Notes: generated by a model not told the origin, from the sequence alone. A stretch of DNA of 64,000 nucleotides from Chryseobacterium formosense (GCF_900116415.1 NZ_FPAP01000001.1:248001-312000); one strand, 5' to 3'; positions 18,538 to 27,195 are shown, numbered from the stretch's first letter. Program-made: numbers and translations.

Positions 18538-18730
18538 AGGATTTTTGCTGTATTTTAAGAGAAATAAGATATTGTCTTAAATCTTTGCTCGTGATATTTT
18601 TCTCTTTCGCAGAAAAAAAGAGTGGAGTTTCATCTAGAAGTTTATACAGTTCAGGAAATTCTTTTTGAATTTCAACGGTTTTTTTTAATATCTTTTTTGT
18701 TAAAATCGATATGATATTTACATTATTCAT
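18500..18730 (-). CDS. Small hypothetical protein in the cupin unit
   Basis: A 76-residue protein, lysine-rich, predicted helical (IISILTKKILKKTVEIQKEFPELYKLL). It overlaps the end of the cupin gene by 8 bases and the start of the next gene by 38 bases. Overlaps on both sides and consistent strand support a real gene. No family recognised. Confidence 0.6.
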   Translation of the reverse strand: MNNVNIISILTKKILKKTVEIQKEFPELYKLLDETPLFFSAKEKNITSKDLRQYLISLKIQQKSFEKGIINKKDLQ

Positions 18731-19064
18731 AGCCGCTTTTTATTATCGTTATTATCATCTTAAAGCGTTTATTTCCTTTTATAGAATGAGATTTGTGGGC
18801 AGGAATGATGATGAATTCACCTTCTTCCATAAAATAAGAATCTCCGTCTATAATGATTTCTGTTTTACCGTCAATAATTTGTACAAGAATGTCAAAAGGA
18901 GAAGTTTTTTTAGACAATCCCTCTTTTTCATCAAACGATAAAACACTGATATTGCCTGTCGGTTTTTCCAGTATCGTCCTACTGATTACAGAATTCGTTA
19001 TGTATTCTATAATTTGATGGATATGATATACTTTTGATTTATCAAGTTCTTGATGATTCATCAT
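18723..19064 (-). CDS. Small cupin-domain protein
   Basis: A 113-residue single-domain cupin. Motif 1-like residues appear in PFDILVQIIDGKTEIIIDGDSYFMEEGEFIIIP, followed by AHKSHSIKG as the second metal-box region. A His is present in motif 2 while motif 1 lacks the usual His pair, so metal binding is uncertain. A second ATG one codon in is an equally good start. Such proteins bind small ligands or act in stress and sugar metabolism. First gene of a three-gene overlapping unit. Confidence 0.75.
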   Translation of the reverse strand: MMNHQELDKSKVYHIHQIIEYITNSVISRTILEKPTGNISVLSFDEKEGLSKKTSPFDILVQIIDGKTEIIIDGDSYFMEEGEFIIIPAHKSHSIKGNKRFKMIITIIKSGYE

Positions 19065-19198
19065 AGTTTGTTTAAATATGAAAGATTAGAATCTATTGTA
19101 AATAAAAGGGACAGAACTTTCTATATCCCATCCCTTTTTACAGTTAAGCCTTGATAAATATATCTTTATCATAAGTTTTAGCTGTTCTTGAAAACAAT

Positions 19199-19417
19199 TT
19201 ATGAAAGATTGATTTCTTTGATAATATTGAGAACTTCTTCACGGTTTTTTCTTAATCTGTTTCCGATTCTTTCAAGCATTTCCTTTTCTTTACCTGCTTC
19301 AAATTTCAGATCATGATCCGTTAATGTTGAGAATTTTTCTTTCAGTTGTTTTGACTGTTCCTTCCAGTCTCCTGGAATTTTAAAAGATTTTTCGCTTTTA
19401 TTGTGGTTTGTGTCCAT
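19199..19417 (-). CDS. CsbD-like stress protein
   Basis: A 72-residue hydrophilic protein with the CsbD-family pattern: a W-x-x-Q-S-x-x-L-K-x-x-F segment (DWKEQSKQLKEKF), then LTDHDLKFEAGKEKEMLERIGNRL. Family members such as CsbD of Bacillus and YjbJ of E. coli are abundant general-stress proteins of unknown mechanism. Stand-alone gene on the minus strand. Confidence 0.8.
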   Translation of the reverse strand: MDTNHNKSEKSFKIPGDWKEQSKQLKEKFSTLTDHDLKFEAGKEKEMLERIGNRLRKNREEVLNIIKEINLS

Positions 19418-19879
19418 AAGGAGGATTTTAGTGTAGCTTCATTGCTACAATACAAAGTTGGGTGTTTAATAATCTATTGCATTATAGATTGTTTCTTTTA
19501 TGTTGCAGATATCACACTTTTACAAAAATTACAGATTGTTTTGAATATCTGAGATAGGGTGTTCATCAGCAGGAAAAGTTGGTGATTGCGACGAAGTAAC
19601 GAAAGTTATTGAGCTTTAGGAAATAATTACAAATTTAAAATACAACTGTATAATTCTAAATAAGTGATTGATTATTCGTACCTTGCTGAATAACTATATT
19701 GAACTGATGATCCGGACTCTCAGTTCCTGTCATATTCTCTTCTTTTCATTATTTAATATTTCCGGTATTTTTATCTCTAGCCTGTTTCAAATCATCAATA
19801 AAACTGTTTTGAAAAGGAAAATATAAAGCTCTTGATTTCCTCCAAAGGACAATTCAATTGTAATTTATTAAGGTTTTTT
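19418..19879. other. Intergenic region, no gene seen
   Basis: About 460 bases between divergent CsbD-like and antiporter genes. It contains only short open stretches without convincing starts, including a 33-codon minus-strand frame with no ATG. It presumably holds both promoters. Confidence 0.4.
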
Positions 19880-20977
19880 ATGAATATAAAAAAATATTTA
19901 TGGATGTGGACGTTTTTGGTTCCTATCCTGGCGTGGCTCTCTTATGCAGGAAACTCTGTTTTTTCTTCAGGGTATTACTCTGTGATTCTTACTTTATTTT
20001 TGATAGGAAGTGTTTTGGCTTCAGTGTATCATTCCGAAGTCATTGCCCATCGTTTAGGAGAGCCATTCGGAACTTTACTTCTGGCATTTGCCATCACGGT
20101 TATAGAAGTAGGACTTATTATTTCCATCATGATGGGAGCAAAAGGTTTAGAAACCATTACACTTGCCAGAGATACGGTTTTTGCTGCAGTGATGATAATC
20201 CTTACCGGAATCATTGGTAGCTGTATTGTGATAGGTTCCTTAAGATATAGAGAACAAAGCTTTACACTACAGGGTGTGAGTACGGCACTGATTACGCTTA
20301 CCTCTGTTATTATTTTTGTGCTTATTCTGCCCAATTATACGGTAAGTCATCTTGGAGGCGAATATACATCCTTCCAACTGCTTTTTATCGCCTTGATTTC
20401 TTTAGGACTTTATCTCGGATTTACCATGATCCAAACGTTTAGACACCGAAGTTTTTTCATTTCTCCACAAAATAAAATATCCAAGAATCTGTCTGTACAA
20501 AGTAATAATGAAATGATTTCCCGGAAACAACTGTATATAAGCTGTATATTGTTAATATTATCCCTGGGAATAGTCGTTTTTCTGGCAAAGCTTCTTTCAA
20601 AGGATGTAGAACATATCGTTGTTTCGGTTGGAGCTCCAAGGTCGCTTGTAGGTATCATTATTGCAGGTATTGTTCTCCTTCCGGAAGGACTTGCTGCATT
20701 TAGAGCAGCAAAAAGTGATGAAATTCAAACCTCATTAAATCTGGCTTTTGGTTCAGCTTTGGCAAGTATCGGACTGAGTATTCCGGCGATTGCCATTATA
20801 TCTGTAATAACCGGTATAAGAATGACCCTGGGAATAGATATCAAATCAACAATACTTTTAGGGCTATCGCTTTTTATAATCACCGTTTCACTGGCAACAG
20901 GCAGAACCAACATCATGCAGGGAATTGTATTGATCGCTATTTTTTTAATTTACCTTTTTATTACGATAGTTCCATAA
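19880..20977 (+). CDS. chaA: Calcium/proton (cation/H+) antiporter, ChaA family
   Basis: About 365 residues from the ATG at 19880, preceded by an AAGG-type ribosome site; the upstream TTG start is less likely. The protein has about eleven membrane segments in two halves. Each half carries the acidic motif of the CaCA superfamily: HSEVIAHRLGEPFGTLLLAFAITVIEVGLI near 55-85 and a second copy VLLPEGLAAFRAAKSDEIQTSLNLAFGSALASIG near 270-305. ChaA exchanges Ca2+, Na+ or K+ for protons and supports alkali and salt tolerance. The gene is single. Confidence 0.88.
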   Translation: MNIKKYLWMWTFLVPILAWLSYAGNSVFSSGYYSVILTLFLIGSVLASVYHSEVIAHRLGEPFGTLLLAFAITVIEVGLIISIMMGAKGLETITLARDTVFAAVMIILTGIIGSCIVIGSLRYREQSFTLQGVSTALITLTSVIIFVLILPNYTVSHLGGEYTSFQLLFIALISLGLYLGFTMIQTFRHRSFFISPQNKISKNLSVQSNNEMISRKQLYISCILLILSLGIVVFLAKLLSKDVEHIVVSVGAPRSLVGIIIAGIVLLPEGLAAFRAAKSDEIQTSLNLAFGSALASIGLSIPAIAIISVITGIRMTLGIDIKSTILLGLSLFIITVSLATGRTNIMQGIVLIAIFLIYLFITIVP

Positions 20978-21021
20978 ACGACTGTATATCAATATCTAAA
21001 TATAGCGGTAATTAATGGCGG

Positions 21022-23316
21022 TTATTTTGAAAAACAAAGCCTTGCCATGAGATAGCTTACTGTTGATTCCGCTCCCTGATTGAGATTCACATTTTTCTCT
21101 TCAAGCCCGTCATAACATCCACCTGTTGCAGGGTTATAAATAATCTGATGCAAATGATTTTTTCCTAAAAACCAACTGAAAGCATTTACCATCATCTGCG
21201 AATATTTTTCATCCTTAAAGACTTTGTAAAATGTAGATAAGGTTAGTATGGTATAAGCAACATCAATAGGCTGTTCACCACCAATTGATTCTGTACTTTT
21301 AACCGTTTCTTTCTGCAGCCATCCTTTGTTGGATATTACTTTGATGCCTCCTTTAATAAATATTTTAGAAAGCAAAAACTTGAATGATTCATTGGCAACC
21401 TGTTTATACATTTCGTCTTGGGTTGTGATCCATGCACACAATAGAGCTTCAGGGAGTACACTGTTTCCATAAGTCAGGTAGCTTTCAAACCAATGCCAGT
21501 CTTTATGTTTTTCATGCTGATACATTTTTACCAGCCGATTGGCCAGTTTTTTCAATAATGGAATATTGCTTTCAGAGTTTTGATAATGCAAGCCCTTTAT
21601 GATAAAAGCCATTGCTCGGGTAGAATGAATGCTCTCAATAGATGAAAGACTTTTTTCAATGATAGAGTCTGCTTCATCCGAAAACTGTTGTGGTAAGATT
21701 GTTTTTATTGAAAGAAGATATCCCAGTGCCCAGATAGCCCTTCCATTGGAATCTTCAAGATTGGTCTCATAATTCTGCTTTGCAAATTCCTTGTGTTGGT
21801 TTATATAATTGAGGAAACTTCCATCCGGCTGTTGGCAAAACTTAATAAGCTCCAGGTACGTTGAGATTAAATCAAGGTCAGATTCATCTCTGTTCAGTTC
21901 ATAATGTCTGCAGGCTACAATCATAGCACGGGCATTATCGTCCAAAGTATACCCGGAATCTATATCAGGTTTGTTGATTTTAGAAAACTGGATCATCCCG
22001 AAATCTGTTGTCATATTTTTGATATGGCTTAGATTGATCATGGGGAATGTATAATGTAATGTCATTTTATCTTTGCTGAATTGTTGAAATAATAGGGCGT
22101 GTGAAATAGATGAATTCTCCCAAGCCGTGGGAGCCATTTTTTCCAAACTATTTGATCGTAATTTTTCCTGTACGATTTCATTTTCAAGTAGTCTATTCAC
22201 GGCAGCAGCGAGCTGTTTAGGAGCTTCAAAATCAATAATGATTCCCAGATCTTCATTTAATATTTCCAAGGCATGGGGAATAGGAGTGGAAACGATAGGA
22301 CACCCACAACTGATAGCATAAGAGAAGGTGCCGCTTACTGCCTGGTTTCTGTCTTTTGAAGTGAAAAGATAGATATTGGTCAATTGAAGATAGTCTAATA
22401 ACTCATCCAATGGCAGGTATTTGTTGATAAAGTAAGTATGCTTTTCCAGATGGAGTCTCTTAACAGTATCATGCAAAAAAACACGGTACTTTTCACCTTC
22501 ATATTTAATGATACCGGGATGCGTCTTTCCAATAATCAGAAACATGACATCCGGATTTTCGGAAATAATTTCAGGCAGAGCTTCTAAGGTAGTTTCAATA
22601 TTTTTCCCCGAGCCCAGCAAACCAAATGTTGAAAGAACTTTTTTATCTTTAAATCCGTATTTCGCTTTCAGTGAAATTTTATCGATAAATGGCAATAAAT
22701 GGGTACCGTGGGGTATCATTGTAATTTTATCAGATGAAATATCATAATCATTGACCAGAATATCCGCAGAAATACCAGTCATCACAATAATAGATTTTAC
22801 CAAACGGCTTATTTCTTTTACCTTTTCTTTTAATTCCCGATCCGGTTTTGGCAAAACGGTGTGAAAAGTAATGATAATATCTTTTTCTATATTTTGAAGA
22901 AAAAGCAGTAATCCGTTTTTAGCTTCAGTGAAAAATCCGAACTCATGCTGAAGCATAACCATTTGAATATTGTCATTTTTGTTGATTTTATCAGCCAGCT
23001 CCAAATAAGAAATTGCATCAGATGTATTTAAGCGATATTCTGGATTTTCTTCATATTGAAAGCTTTCATCTTCAGTTTCCATTGGGCAGATAATGATGCT
23101 AAATGAATCTCTGAATTTTAACTTAAGGGATTGTATCAAATCATGACAATACGTTGCAATACCACACACCTTAGGAGGAAAAGTACTTATAAAGATAATT
23201 TCAGGTTTATAATTAATTGTGCTTTTGTTATTTTGGACAGATTGTCTTTTTGTCTTTTCCTCCACGTCTGAGTTTATATTTTTATTCATATTGATATCTG
23301 TTTTGAAGTCTGACAT
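21022..23316 (-). CDS. GT4-type glycosyltransferase with C-terminal alpha/alpha toroid domain
   Basis: A 764-residue cytosolic two-domain protein. Residues about 38-425 are a GT-B glycosyltransferase: IIFISTFPPKVCGIATYCHDL starts the acceptor-side domain, and the donor domain contains KVLSTFGLLGSGKNIETTLEALP and the E-x7-E region around SGTFSYAISCGCPIVSTPIPHALEIL. Residues about 430-764 form a helical repeat domain (DDNARAMIVACRHYEL, QQPDGSFLNYIN, EDSNGRAIWALGYLL, GGEQPIDVAYTILTL, NQGAESTVSYLMA) resembling glycoside-hydrolase (alpha/alpha) barrels. It follows the GH130 gene by 18 bases. Probable product: a cytosolic mannosyl- or related glycan, handled by the GH130 partner; this is inference. 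Confidence 0.85.
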   Translation of the reverse strand: MSDFKTDINMNKNINSDVEEKTKRQSVQNNKSTINYKPEIIFISTFPPKVCGIATYCHDLIQSLKLKFRDSFSIIICPMETEDESFQYEENPEYRLNTSDAISYLELADKINKNDNIQMVMLQHEFGFFTEAKNGLLLFLQNIEKDIIITFHTVLPKPDRELKEKVKEISRLVKSIIVMTGISADILVNDYDISSDKITMIPHGTHLLPFIDKISLKAKYGFKDKKVLSTFGLLGSGKNIETTLEALPEIISENPDVMFLIIGKTHPGIIKYEGEKYRVFLHDTVKRLHLEKHTYFINKYLPLDELLDYLQLTNIYLFTSKDRNQAVSGTFSYAISCGCPIVSTPIPHALEILNEDLGIIIDFEAPKQLAAAVNRLLENEIVQEKLRSNSLEKMAPTAWENSSISHALLFQQFSKDKMTLHYTFPMINLSHIKNMTTDFGMIQFSKINKPDIDSGYTLDDNARAMIVACRHYELNRDESDLDLISTYLELIKFCQQPDGSFLNYINQHKEFAKQNYETNLEDSNGRAIWALGYLLSIKTILPQQFSDEADSIIEKSLSSIESIHSTRAMAFIIKGLHYQNSESNIPLLKKLANRLVKMYQHEKHKDWHWFESYLTYGNSVLPEALLCAWITTQDEMYKQVANESFKFLLSKIFIKGGIKVISNKGWLQKETVKSTESIGGEQPIDVAYTILTLSTFYKVFKDEKYSQMMVNAFSWFLGKNHLHQIIYNPATGGCYDGLEEKNVNLNQGAESTVSYLMARLCFSK

Positions 23317-23334
23317 TCTGTATGGAACAGTCTA

Positions 23335-24363
23335 TTATAATTTGTACTGTAGTAATTCTTTCAGTAATTCACGGATACTTAAAGAAGCAACAGCAATTCT
23401 TTTATCTGCAGCTCCATAATAAATATGGAGTATATCTTCTTCTACGATAGCTCCTGTAGGGAAGCAGACATTGTTCACTTCTCCTTTCTGTTCCCATTCT
23501 TCTTCGGGTTTAAAAAGAGGATAAGGAAGTCTTGAAATTTCTTTTTCAGGATTGTCAAGATCCAGTAAAGCAGCACATGCGCTGTAAACATATCCATCGA
23601 TGGTATCATGTACGCCATGGTATATCAAAAGCCATCCATGTTCGGTTTCTATTGGAGGACATCCTCCGCCAATATAGCTTACTTCATGCTCATATTGGGG
23701 AGATAATACAATATGTTCTTTAAAGTGAAGGAAATAATCTTTCCAGAAATCAGGATTCAGATCTTCCATATTTTCTATACCTGCAATTTGGATATCAGGT
23801 CTTATGCGATGAAGAAAATACAGCTTACCATTAATTCTTCTTGGGAAAAATATCACATTTTTATCCCATAGAAAGACCTCTTTATCCTTTTTATGAGTAG
23901 GCGGGAGTTTGTTGAAACGTCTGTACTTTTCTCCTATTTCACCTTGAGATTCTGATAAAAATCTAAACTTGTTGTACGGAATTTTGGGAACAATTATGCC
24001 CAATTTTTTCCATGATATAAGATCCTCTGATACGGCAAGGGCTCCCAGTGCATTAATCCCGTCATAACTGGTATAAGTAAGATAAAATAGATGATCGATT
24101 TTTACGATCCTTGGATCTTCAGCCCCATGTTTTTCATATTCAAACTCGGGAATGATCACCGGATTGCTCAGCCGGGTTTCTATAGTCTTATAATCTGATA
24201 ATATACAGTACCCGATACTGGAGAAATTATTCTTGGCAAGGGCTCTGTAAAATAAATGTATTTTTCCGTCATCCTGAATGACTGCAGGATTTAAAACACC
24301 CTCACTCTCAAAGTCTAATGCTGTTTTTCTGAGTATAATTCCGTCTTTTTTCAGGGATACCAT
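23335..24363 (-). CDS. GH130 family glycoside phosphorylase-like protein
   Basis: A 342-residue five-bladed beta-propeller protein of the GH130 family, shown by NPAVIQDDGKIHLFYRAL, the typical GAEDPRIVKIDHLFYLTYTSYDG, GGCPPIETEHGWLLIYHGVH and CFPTGAIVEEDILHIYYGAAD. GH130 enzymes are mostly beta-mannoside phosphorylases releasing mannose 1-phosphate; some are hydrolases. The Asp in GAEDPR is the usual proton donor. No signal peptide, so it acts in the cytoplasm with the adjacent glycosyltransferase. Its ATG starts directly after the stop of a 43-residue Lys-rich ORF. Confidence 0.88.
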   Translation of the reverse strand: MVSLKKDGIILRKTALDFESEGVLNPAVIQDDGKIHLFYRALAKNNFSSIGYCILSDYKTIETRLSNPVIIPEFEYEKHGAEDPRIVKIDHLFYLTYTSYDGINALGALAVSEDLISWKKLGIIVPKIPYNKFRFLSESQGEIGEKYRRFNKLPPTHKKDKEVFLWDKNVIFFPRRINGKLYFLHRIRPDIQIAGIENMEDLNPDFWKDYFLHFKEHIVLSPQYEHEVSYIGGGCPPIETEHGWLLIYHGVHDTIDGYVYSACAALLDLDNPEKEISRLPYPLFKPEEEWEQKGEVNNVCFPTGAIVEEDILHIYYGAADKRIAVASLSIRELLKELLQYKL

Positions 24364-24495
24364 TTAGTTACCTGTATTTTGGGCTTCGTTTTCCCGATCT
24401 CTTCGTTTATTCATCTTATCTTCCCGCTTCTCTTTTGCTGATTTTGCGGGTGGAGTTTTACCTGATTTCTTTTTTCCGTCTTTTTCTTTTGACAT
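24364..24495 (-). CDS. Lys-rich 43-residue peptide
   Basis: A short ORF with ATG at 24495 and stop at 24364-24366, immediately preceding the GH130 start codon (no gap). It is extremely hydrophilic: SKEKDGKKKSGKTPPAKSAK then EKREDKMNKRRDRENEAQ. Composition suggests an unstructured nucleic-acid-binding or stress peptide. Junction with the GH130 gene suggests co-transcription. I do not recognise a family. Confidence 0.6.
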   Translation of the reverse strand: MSKEKDGKKKSGKTPPAKSAKEKREDKMNKRRDRENEAQNTGN

Positions 24496-24603
24496 TTTGA
24501 AATATTTTTTGTTAACTGTAAATTTCATTCATTAAAAAAGGAAAGCTTTGTAATAGTATTTTAATTTGTTGTATAAATCATAGATATTTCGGGTTTAATA
24601 GAC

Positions 24604-24611
24604 TAACTTTG
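24604..24611 (+). promoter_or_regulatory. Bacteroidota -7 promoter box (TAACTTTG)
   Basis: Exact TAnnTTTG match about 50 bases upstream of the HMA-like/AraC regulator. The divergent Lys-rich gene lies on the other side, so this gap carries both promoters. Confidence 0.45.
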
Positions 24612-24658
24612 GGTAAATAGCTGTTAATGAAATAATTGGCGGTATAAACAGTAAGGAG

Positions 24659-25219
24659 ATGAAGTTGTATATAAAATATATGGTAAGTTTGCGCTGCAAA
24701 ATGGTTGTCCATCAGGAACTGGAAGTCTTGGGTATTAAAAATGCTGTTGTCGATTTGGGTACTGTAGAATTATTGGACGATATCACCGTCGAACAAAGAC
24801 AAATTCTGAAAGAAAATTTACTTAAAACAGGACTTGAGGTATTAGACGATAAAAAAAGTATTCTGATAGAAAAAATAAAGAACGTAGTCATAGAAATGAT
24901 TCATTATTCAGATGAACTTCCAAAAGAAAATTTCTCAGATTATATAAGTGAAAAATTAGGATATGATTATACCTATCTTGCGAATACTTTTTCGGAAGTG
25001 AAAGGAATGACGCTGCAGCATTTTATCATTATCAATAAAGTAGAAAAGGTAAAAGAATTGCTGTTGTATGATGAGCTCAATCTTACAGAAATCTCTTATA
25101 AACTTAATTACAGCAGTGTGGCCCATCTCTCCAACCAGTTTAAAAAGATCACAGGGCTTTCCCCCTCATTTTATAAGCAGTTAAAACAAAGACGTCTTGG
25201 AAATCTGGAAGACCTATAA
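24659..25219 (+). CDS. AraC-family regulator with HMA-like N-terminal domain
   Basis: A 186-residue protein. The N-terminal ~75 residues (KLYIKYMVSLRCKMVVHQELEVLG ... ILKENLLKTGLEVLDDKK) resemble the ferredoxin-like heavy-metal-associated fold found at the start of a Bacteroidota AraC subfamily, whose metal motif is M-V-C-x-R-C; here the first Cys is Ser. Residues about 80-186 are the two-helix-turn-helix AraC DNA-binding domain (YTYLANTFSEVKGMTLQHFIIINKVEKVKELL, LTEISYKLNYSSVAHLSNQFKKITGLSPSFYK). It lies divergent from the glycan unit. A perfect AAGGAG directly abuts the ATG, too close for normal use, so a downstream ATG (24680) is possible. Confidence 0.75.
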   Translation: MKLYIKYMVSLRCKMVVHQELEVLGIKNAVVDLGTVELLDDITVEQRQILKENLLKTGLEVLDDKKSILIEKIKNVVIEMIHYSDELPKENFSDYISEKLGYDYTYLANTFSEVKGMTLQHFIIINKVEKVKELLLYDELNLTEISYKLNYSSVAHLSNQFKKITGLSPSFYKQLKQRRLGNLEDL

Positions 25220-25547
25220 AAGGTGGGATATATGTAAGATTATCCCGGATATATGTAGCTTAGTCTATACCGAAACGGCCATCTTTGTAGTGTAATAATC
25301 AGGGATTTATCGGATCCACTACAGTTTATGTGCAATTTAAGAAGGAAAATATAGTGAGTATTGGAAATATTCATCATACAACAATGTTGTTTTCCGGTTT
25401 TTGCAAACACTGTAATAGTAAATAAAGACTGAAAAAGCGAATATATACCATGATAAATAAATAGATTTAAGGATTCTCAACTTTAATAATGAGTATATTA
25501 AAATCTCTGTGAAATGGTAATCTTTTTTCAGAAGGTTTTAATTATTT
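25220..25547. other. Intergenic region, no firm gene
   Basis: About 330 bases between the AraC gene and a hairpin. A 23-codon frame starting GTG at 25354 after AAGAAGGA (with a C-x-x-C) was noted but is too weak to call. Confidence 0.35.
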
Positions 25548-25579
25548 AAGGATAGGAACCTATGGTTTCTGTCCTTTTT
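25548..25579 (+). terminator. Intrinsic terminator-like hairpin
   Basis: As RNA, a 13-bp stem (AAGGATAGGAACC with GGTTTCTGTCCTT, two G-U pairs) with a 3-base loop and a following T run. It lies 330 bases after the AraC gene stop and could end its transcript or a small RNA. Confidence 0.65.
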
Positions 25580-25701
25580 AACCATAAATGTGCAATAAAT
25601 TTCAACTGAATCCATAAAAAGAAATCTGTTTGAATATGAATGAGTAAACAAAATTTTCACCTATAAAACAGACTTATCTTATTATCCTAAAACCAGAAGT
25701 A

Positions 25702-25971
25702 ATGAAAACGATACAGCTTTTTCAGTTTAAGAATTCCATTTCCCGGAAGCTTCCTTTTTTTAAGGAAGAATGCAGATTAGATAATTTAAATGATTTAATG
25801 ACCTATGATCTGATGAACACCGAAAAAGTGACTGAATTCATTATTGAGGTTCATGATGATTTTATTTTTGAAGAGATGACCAAAAAAGATCTTTTTTCAA
25901 TGTGCGAAAATGCAAAGGAAATGATTGAGCATTATTTTGTAACAACAATGAATGATTATGACGTTATCTGA
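25702..25971 (+). CDS. Small acidic hypothetical protein
   Basis: An 89-residue protein. The C-terminal 50 residues (YDLMNTEKVTEFIIEVHDDFIFEEMTKKDLFSMCENAKEMIEHYF) have the helix spacing of an acyl-carrier protein (D-S-L-x-x-V-E-L-x-x-x-L-E-E-x-F pattern), but the phosphopantetheine Ser position is Leu or Met, so it could not carry the prosthetic group in the usual way. The resemblance may be chance. It precedes the CinA-like gene by 55 bases in the same direction. Confidence 0.5.
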   Translation: MKTIQLFQFKNSISRKLPFFKEECRLDNLNDLMTYDLMNTEKVTEFIIEVHDDFIFEEMTKKDLFSMCENAKEMIEHYFVTTMNDYDVI

Positions 25972-26026
25972 ACATTGATTCAGCAGTGTAAAAAGCTTTT
26001 TAGATTAACATTAAATATTAGATGCA

Positions 26027-26521
26027 ATGAAATTTCAGCAAAGTTTACTTGATTATATCAGTACTTCACTCATTACAATGAATGAAAAAGTATCTATAGC
26101 AGAAAGCATAACTTCGGGATTAATACAGCTGGCTTTTTCCCAGATGCCTAATGCGAAGCTGTTTTACAAAGGAGGAATAACAACTTTTACAGTACCTGAA
26201 AAAGTTAATTTTTTAAATATCAACAGGATTGAAGTTGAAGAAAATGGCTTTGAAACCCAGAAAATGGCCGATACAATGGCTGTAAAGGTTGCTGAATCAT
26301 TTGCAACAGATTGGGGAATTGCTTCTACGGGATATGCTGCGTCGGTAAGAAATTCGGGATTTAAAGTGTATTCATTCTGCTCATTTAGTTACAAAGGCGA
26401 GATCGTTCTTTCAAAACGCATAGAGCTTCCTAATAAGACTCAGGCATTAGATTCGCAGTTATATTATACTGAATTTATTTTAGGGTGTTATAAAAGTGCA
26501 CTTAATCAAATATTAATTTAA
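26027..26521 (+). CDS. CinA-like (PncC-type) amidohydrolase
   Basis: A 164-residue protein matching the CinA C-terminal domain, which deamidates nicotinamide mononucleotide. The key motif normally written A-E-S-C-T-G-G reads AESITSG here (about 25-31), and the later glycine-rich loop S-G-I-A-G is STGYAAS. These substitutions suggest altered specificity or reduced activity. Stand-alone CinA domains without the N-terminal molybdopterin-like domain are common. No obvious operon partner besides the preceding small gene. Confidence 0.75.
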   Translation: MKFQQSLLDYISTSLITMNEKVSIAESITSGLIQLAFSQMPNAKLFYKGGITTFTVPEKVNFLNINRIEVEENGFETQKMADTMAVKVAESFATDWGIASTGYAASVRNSGFKVYSFCSFSYKGEIVLSKRIELPNKTQALDSQLYYTEFILGCYKSALNQILI

Positions 26522-26724
26522 AAATATATTCATTTATTCTCGGTTCAAAGAAATGTATTTTCAATCTTTTATCTTCATCAATTATTTTGTAGATCTCTAT
26601 GACATTCCAACTCTGTAAAATTCCTTGTCAACCATTTATTTGGTTTTACATACTTTAAAGATTATGAGATTCTAAATTTTTAAAAATTATCTCTATAAAT
26701 CTAATTTATTTTTGATAAGAATAA
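26522..26724. other. Intergenic region, no gene seen
   Basis: First part of a 674-base gap before the exporter operon. No credible ORF; the following part contains the strong hairpin element described separately. Confidence 0.4.
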
Positions 26725-26759
26725 AAACGGCGCCACTTGAAGACAAGTGGCGCCGTTTG
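26720..26759 (-). terminator. Strong intrinsic terminator on the minus strand (element copy A)
   Basis: A 15-bp perfect stem (AAACGGCGCCACTTG with CAAGTGGCGCCGTTT) and a 4-base loop. Only the minus-strand reading is followed by a T tract (TTTTTATT). No minus-strand protein gene lies upstream for it to serve. It is joined to the block at 26765-26815. Confidence 0.75.
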
Positions 26760-26764
26760 GCTAT

Positions 26765-26815
26765 AGGTGAACTTGATAGAATTCTATTCAACTATTTAAT
26801 ATTAGATATAGAGAA
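26765..26815 (-). ncRNA. Candidate small-RNA 3' region, copy A
   Basis: Minus-strand block beginning TTCTCTATATC and containing TTGAATAGA and TCAAGTTCAC, closely matched by the block at 55150-55199. In both places the block directly precedes a minus-strand terminator. No open reading frame explains the conservation. The 5' end and promoter are not identified; the region to its right up to 27195 is AT-rich and empty of genes. Confidence 0.4.
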
Positions 26816-27195
26816 TATTTTGAAAATATTAAATGACATCTGAGTTATACTTTGGTATAAACAAATCAATCAAAAATTCTGTAGTTGTATTTAAAATTTT
26901 TCTTATAAATAAAATGATAACGTAATTAATTTTGAACATATAATCTTCTATATATTCTAAAAAGTCTATTAAAATTAGACTTGATACATTCAAGTACATT
27001 GTACTATTTTTAAATTATGAATATCATATCAAAATGTAATTATTATTTATATTCTGATGATTTTTAATTATCTTTAAAGAAATGAAAATTCATAAAATTT
27101 AATGATATCAATTGGGTTTTTATTTTTATTATTTTCATTTATAGAAATTTGATTATTAATTATTTGAGGTTTTTTTCACGGAAAATTTTAAAATT

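Noticed and set aside
19706..19825. 39-codon frame before the antiporter
   Set aside because: Ends in the antiporter leader and has no ribosome site.
21000..21021. Possible terminator between antiporter and glycosyltransferase
   Set aside because: The repeated GCGGT units are direct, not inverted, so no stem forms.
25354..25425. 23-residue frame with a C-x-x-C after a purine-rich stretch
   Set aside because: Very short and GTG start only; probably untranslated region.
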